Positions 61,024 through 64,000 of a stretch of DNA of 64,000 nt are shown here, piece after piece. Positions within the stretch are counted from its first letter, which is position 1, and every line of letters begins with the position of its first letter. Location: NCBI RefSeq assembly GCF_017942225.1, contig NZ_JAGKSD010000007.1, positions 1 through 64,000 on the forward strand, written 5' to 3'. The notes beneath the pieces were generated by a model. It did no database searches, had not been told where the DNA came from, and saw only the letters and a program-made list of their open reading frames with translations. Made by a program: the position numbers and the translations under genes. Source of the DNA: Corynebacterium sp. Marseille-P3884 (GTDB lineage: Bacteria > Actinomycetota > Actinomycetes > Mycobacteriales > Mycobacteriaceae).

Positions 61024-62922
61024 ATGAAGTTGAAGCACTATTCAATCGCCCTGGCCACCACCGTCGCCCTCGTGGGCGCCGGCCTGGCTGTCCCCACCGC
61101 CTTTGCGGAAAACGCCACTCCCACCGCCGCTGAGGCTCCAGCTCAGTCCGCACCGGTGGATGGTTTCTCCTGGCCCGACGTTGAGGTCGTCGCCGGTGGT
61201 GAGGTGACCATCAAGCCGTCCAAGACCGCCACGGATGAGTACCGCTTCAGCGGCATCAACGACGCGCACGGCTGGACCTTTACCAGTGACAGCAAGACCG
61301 GCGTGTTCACCGCGAAGGCGCCGATCGATGCTCGCCCGGGCAAAACGATCACCATCAACACCCAGGTGTACAAGCTGGACAAGGACGCTAATAAGTACCT
61401 GCCGATCGGCGAGTACAAGCACACCGTCACCGTCAAAGAAGGCGGCAACAACGACGCCAACACCCATGACGTCACCTACGACAAGCTGACCGTCAAGGAA
61501 AAGCAGTCCGCCACCGCAAACCGCAAGGGCGATGCTCCTGCCGGCACCAAGTACGCCATCGCCGCCAAGTCGGATCACGTCGACGCCACCGTGGATGACA
61601 AGGGCAATGTCACTGTCACTCCGAAGGAAAATATCGGCGCTGGCTCCACCGCCACCGTGCGCGTGAAGGTCACCTACCCGGACACTTCCTACGAGTACGC
61701 CGACCTCTCCGTCATCGTCTCCGACAAGGATGGCAACACCACCCCGCACCAGGACCGCGATGTGGCGAAATACGACCCGGAGTGGGCCGCGACCGACATG
61801 AACGGCAACGCTGGTGTTTCCGCCACCGCTAAGCAGTCCAAGGATGTTCCCGCGGGCACGAAGTTCGTCGTTGCCCCCAGCCACGCCGAGAACATCGCCG
61901 AAATCCTTGAAACCTCCTTCAACGACAAGGGCGACCTGACCCTCACCCCGAAGAAGCCATTGAAGAAGGACGCGAAGATCCAGATCCCGGTGGAGATCAC
62001 CTACCCGGACAACTCCTCGGAGCAGAAGGTGGCCACCTTCACCGTCACCGAGGAAGGCAAGTCCGACTCGCAGAAGGCCCAGGTCACCTACCCCGATATC
62101 ACCACCCCGGCCGACCAGCCGGGCAGCTCCACCCCGGAAAAGACCAACGTCCCGACAGGCACCAAGTTCACGTCGCATACTGAGCTGCCTGAGGGCTGGA
62201 CCCTCGATGTCGACGAGTCCACCGGCAAGGCCACCATCACCGCACCGAAGAACACCAAGGCCGGCGTGGAATTCACAGCACGCATCCACGCCACCTTCCC
62301 CGACGGCAGCACCACGACCTACCCGGTGAACTTCAAAACCACCGAACCAAATAACAAGCTTGCCGACGCCCACGAGGTCACCTACCCCGCCAACACCAAC
62401 GTCGAAGCCGGCAAGTCCACCACCATCAACCCGACCGTGAAACCCGCCGCACCGAAGGGCACCAAGTTTGTCGGCCCGAACCAGGACAAAGACGGTGTGA
62501 AGATCTCCACCGACGAGAAGACCGGTGCTATCACCTTCAAATCCGACACTGCTGGCACCACCTCCGTCCCAGTCACGGTCCAATTCCCGGATGGCACCAC
62601 CAAGAAGGTGGAAGCAAAGGTGACCATCACCAAGCCGACGACCACGAAGCCGTCTGAGCCTTCCGAGCCGACGGAACCGACCAAGCCGACGGAGCCCACC
62701 AAGCCGACCGAGCCGACGGAACCGACCGAGCCGTCTGAGCCGGGTGATGATGACGCGGACGATGACGCTAATGCGGGTGACTCCTCCATTGAGGGTTCGT
62801 CCACGGCCGGCATCATCGGCATCGTGCTGCTGGTGCTCGGTGTGCTGGGCGGTCTGGGTGTCGCGGCATGGAACTGGATGAACAACAACGGTGGTGGCGG
62901 CGGCGGTTTCCGTCCGTTCTAA
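61024..62922 (+). CDS. Rib/YPDG-domain cell-surface protein
   Basis: The 632-residue protein has a signal peptide (about 1-28, ending AFA). About five to six beta-rich domains of 75-90 residues follow, with YPD/FPDGS-type motifs (near residues 219, 326, 352, 423, 522) and GTKF motifs, as in Rib/alpha-like and YPDG repeats. A Pro/Thr/Glu stalk (about 540-580), an acidic stretch, one membrane helix (about 595-620) and a glycine-rich tail complete it. There is no LPxTG; it is anchored by the helix. It is probably an adhesin or surface-layer component. AAGGAAG precedes the ATG. Confidence 0.85.
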   Translation: MKLKHYSIALATTVALVGAGLAVPTAFAENATPTAAEAPAQSAPVDGFSWPDVEVVAGGEVTIKPSKTATDEYRFSGINDAHGWTFTSDSKTGVFTAKAPIDARPGKTITINTQVYKLDKDANKYLPIGEYKHTVTVKEGGNNDANTHDVTYDKLTVKEKQSATANRKGDAPAGTKYAIAAKSDHVDATVDDKGNVTVTPKENIGAGSTATVRVKVTYPDTSYEYADLSVIVSDKDGNTTPHQDRDVAKYDPEWAATDMNGNAGVSATAKQSKDVPAGTKFVVAPSHAENIAEILETSFNDKGDLTLTPKKPLKKDAKIQIPVEITYPDNSSEQKVATFTVTEEGKSDSQKAQVTYPDITTPADQPGSSTPEKTNVPTGTKFTSHTELPEGWTLDVDESTGKATITAPKNTKAGVEFTARIHATFPDGSTTTYPVNFKTTEPNNKLADAHEVTYPANTNVEAGKSTTINPTVKPAAPKGTKFVGPNQDKDGVKISTDEKTGAITFKSDTAGTTSVPVTVQFPDGTTKKVEAKVTITKPTTTKPSEPSEPTEPTKPTEPTKPTEPTEPTEPSEPGDDDADDDANAGDSSIEGSSTAGIIGIVLLVLGVLGGLGVAAWNWMNNNGGGGGGFRPF

Positions 62923-62949
62923 TTTCCGCCGAAAGCGCTGGGCGGTAGT

Positions 62950-63372
62950 ATGCGGAGCATGAAGAAGCTCACATCTGCTGCCGTCGCAGCCGCACTGTCC
63001 GTGTCGTTGCTCACCGCCCCTGCCGCTGTCGCGGCGGAAGGCAGCGGGAGCTCCAGCTCCTCGAATGATTCGGTGACGAGGAATAAGGACAACGCGGACG
63101 CCATCCCGGACGGTTACGAGTTGCCGGAGCAGCCGCCGTTCGGCAGCGCGTACACGGGTTCGGCGCCGATCTCGCTCTTCCTGGCCACCGCGGCCACCGC
63201 GGCGATTCTGGGTGTCATCGCGCAGTACCCGCCGATCCAGAAGGAACTGCAGAAGGCCAACGCGCAGTGGATGGTCGTCCAGCGCCAGGCGATGGACGAG
63301 CTGAAGAAGTTCCTCCTCCTGCCGCAGCAGAACCAGAACCAGCAGTCCAACCAGCAACGACAGGGCCAGTAA
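62950..63372 (+). CDS. Small secreted or membrane protein
   Basis: The 140-residue protein has a signal peptide (to AVAA, about 29), a Ser-rich segment, one hydrophobic helix (about 73-93), an amphipathic helix and a Gln/Asn-rich C-terminus. An in-frame ATG at 62959 is an alternative start. No family is recognised. It follows the YPDG surface protein by 27 bases on the same strand, so the two may be made together. Confidence 0.7.
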   Translation: MRSMKKLTSAAVAAALSVSLLTAPAAVAAEGSGSSSSSNDSVTRNKDNADAIPDGYELPEQPPFGSAYTGSAPISLFLATAATAAILGVIAQYPPIQKELQKANAQWMVVQRQAMDELKKFLLLPQQNQNQQSNQQRQGQ

Positions 63373-63505
63373 CCCACCCGTGAGCAGACACTCCCCCACC
63401 TTATGTAGCGGAGTTCTGAAACGTTTGTTACATTTGTGACTGTTGTGGTTGCAGTGATTCATGTGAACCTGTGGCGGAAGAACTGCAACTTGAATGGGAA
63501 TCAGC

Positions 63506-63543
63506 GGTCCCGCGAGCACCGACAAGGGTGAACGCGCGGGACC
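63506..63543 (+). terminator. Hairpin after the small secreted protein
   Basis: Perfect 9-base arms GGTCCCGCG and CGCGGGACC enclose a 20-base loop, followed by GTTTCCCTG. It lies 133 bases past the stop and 46 bases before the next start, so it probably terminates upstream transcription. Confidence 0.55.
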
Positions 63544-63589
63544 GTTTCCCTGTTGCCGGACCCGTTCGCAGATCAAAAAGGCAGTTAAG

Positions 63590-64000
63590 ATGGTCCGCGT
63601 GACTGACTTGAAATCTCTCCTGAATGCCCCCACCCGCACCGAGGTCGTCGCCGACCTGACCACGCTGGCGGATACAACCATCAGCAACCAGTCGGGTCTG
63701 ACCGGCATGGCATTGAAATCCGCTGTCGGCGCCGCGAAGAAGGCGGACGCGGATGCGCTGAGCAAGGGCATCAACCAGCTCATGCCGAGCATCGTCGAGG
63801 AGCTCACACCCCACTGGGAGTCCTACGAAGGTTCCGGCACAGGCAGCTTTGGCGCGCACCTCGCCGACAACGAGGACAGCGTCACCGAGTCCGTGCTGAA
63901 GATCGGTGATTCCTTCGCTGACCGCGCGCCGGGCCCGGTGCAGAAGGTGTACTCCTCCATGCGCGGCAAGGTGGGCAAGATCATCGCCCCGGCACTGCCG
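63590..64000 (+). CDS. DUF6918-like protein (3' end beyond window)
   Basis: An open frame from the ATG at 63590 (AAAGG site about 10 bases upstream; a GTG at 63599 is an alternative) runs to the window end, giving 137 residues. The N-terminus (LKSLLNAPTRTEVVADLTTL ... ISNQSGLTGMALKSAVGAAKK) resembles the actinobacterial DUF6918 family of small cytoplasmic proteins of unknown function. No signal peptide is present. Confidence 0.6.
   Translation, partial: MVRVTDLKSLLNAPTRTEVVADLTTLADTTISNQSGLTGMALKSAVGAAKKADADALSKGINQLMPSIVEELTPHWESYEGSGTGSFGAHLADNEDSVTESVLKIGDSFADRAPGPVQKVYSSMRGKVGKIIAPALP

Noticed and set aside
61042-63807. A 921-codon open frame on the minus strand.
   Set aside because: It crosses three + strand genes with clear signal peptides and domains, and its protein is low-complexity Gly/Arg/Val sequence.
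1-64000. CRISPR array, prophage or insertion sequence.
   Set aside because: No regularly spaced identical repeats with spacers, no transposase or integrase, and no phage structural genes were seen.

Overview
The window is GC-rich chromosomal DNA from a Corynebacterium-like actinobacterium. The diagnostic block is fhaA-fhaB-pstP-rodA-pbpA-pknA-pknB-crgA, with rhomboid/ppiA and gyrA-DUF3566-tRNA-Ile-tRNA-Ala nearby. This is the arrangement found close to the replication origin in Corynebacterium and Mycobacterium. gyrA points left, so dnaA/gyrB (not in the window) probably lie beyond the right edge. No rRNA, IS element, prophage or CRISPR array was seen.

Layout. 1-8.2 kb: 3' part of hrpB, a basic amino-acid antiporter, a TauE/SafE exporter divergent from an AbrB-type membrane protein, a DUF885 peptidase-like protein and a ROK regulator. 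8.2-20.8 kb: GT87 mannosyltransferase, sirtuin, AMP nucleosidase, a beta-lactamase-fold lipoprotein coupled to an M20 peptidase, succinate-semialdehyde dehydrogenase, an HNH protein, a GH13 glycosidase, glutaminase with a STAS domain, an aquaporin and tRNA-Leu. 20.9-30.3 kb: the cell-wall and Ser/Thr-kinase operon, closed by a terminator after crgA and followed by a dense DnaA-box cluster. 30.5-35.6 kb: a DUF6891-type protein, a lipoprotein, rhomboid, cyclophilin and the methionine importer metQNI with a McbR-like operator. 35.6-39.9 kb: a PucR regulator, a truncated gabT-like aminotransferase, a class III CoA-transferase and an acyl-CoA dehydrogenase, most simply a glutarate (lysine/5-aminovalerate) catabolic locus with a broken first gene. 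40.1-43.4 kb: metE and metF. 43.7-48 kb: a membrane protein, a TetR regulator, and a degenerate ABC ATPase paired with a YhgE/Pip-type exporter. 48-50.7 kb: a thiXYZ-type pyrimidine/thiamine importer under a TPP riboswitch. 50.9-54.9 kb: a 1353-residue repeat-rich surface protein. 55.4-60.3 kb: tRNAs, a polysaccharide-deacetylase-like lipoprotein, DUF3566 and gyrA. 60.4-64 kb: a toxin-antitoxin-like pair, a YPDG/Rib-like surface protein, a small secreted protein and a DUF6918-like gene cut by the window end.

The most unusual signal is not a gene. The 11-mer GCTTATCGACG occurs 17 times exactly, in both orientations, against a chance expectation of roughly 0.03. Most copies are inside genes, where they force rare codons such as ATA. 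Other points of interest are the DnaA-box cluster far from the presumed dnaA, iteron-like 21-bp-spaced repeats at 56.5 kb, an orphan CsoR-like copper operator, and a Doc-like toxin whose Fic motif has lost its catalytic residues.
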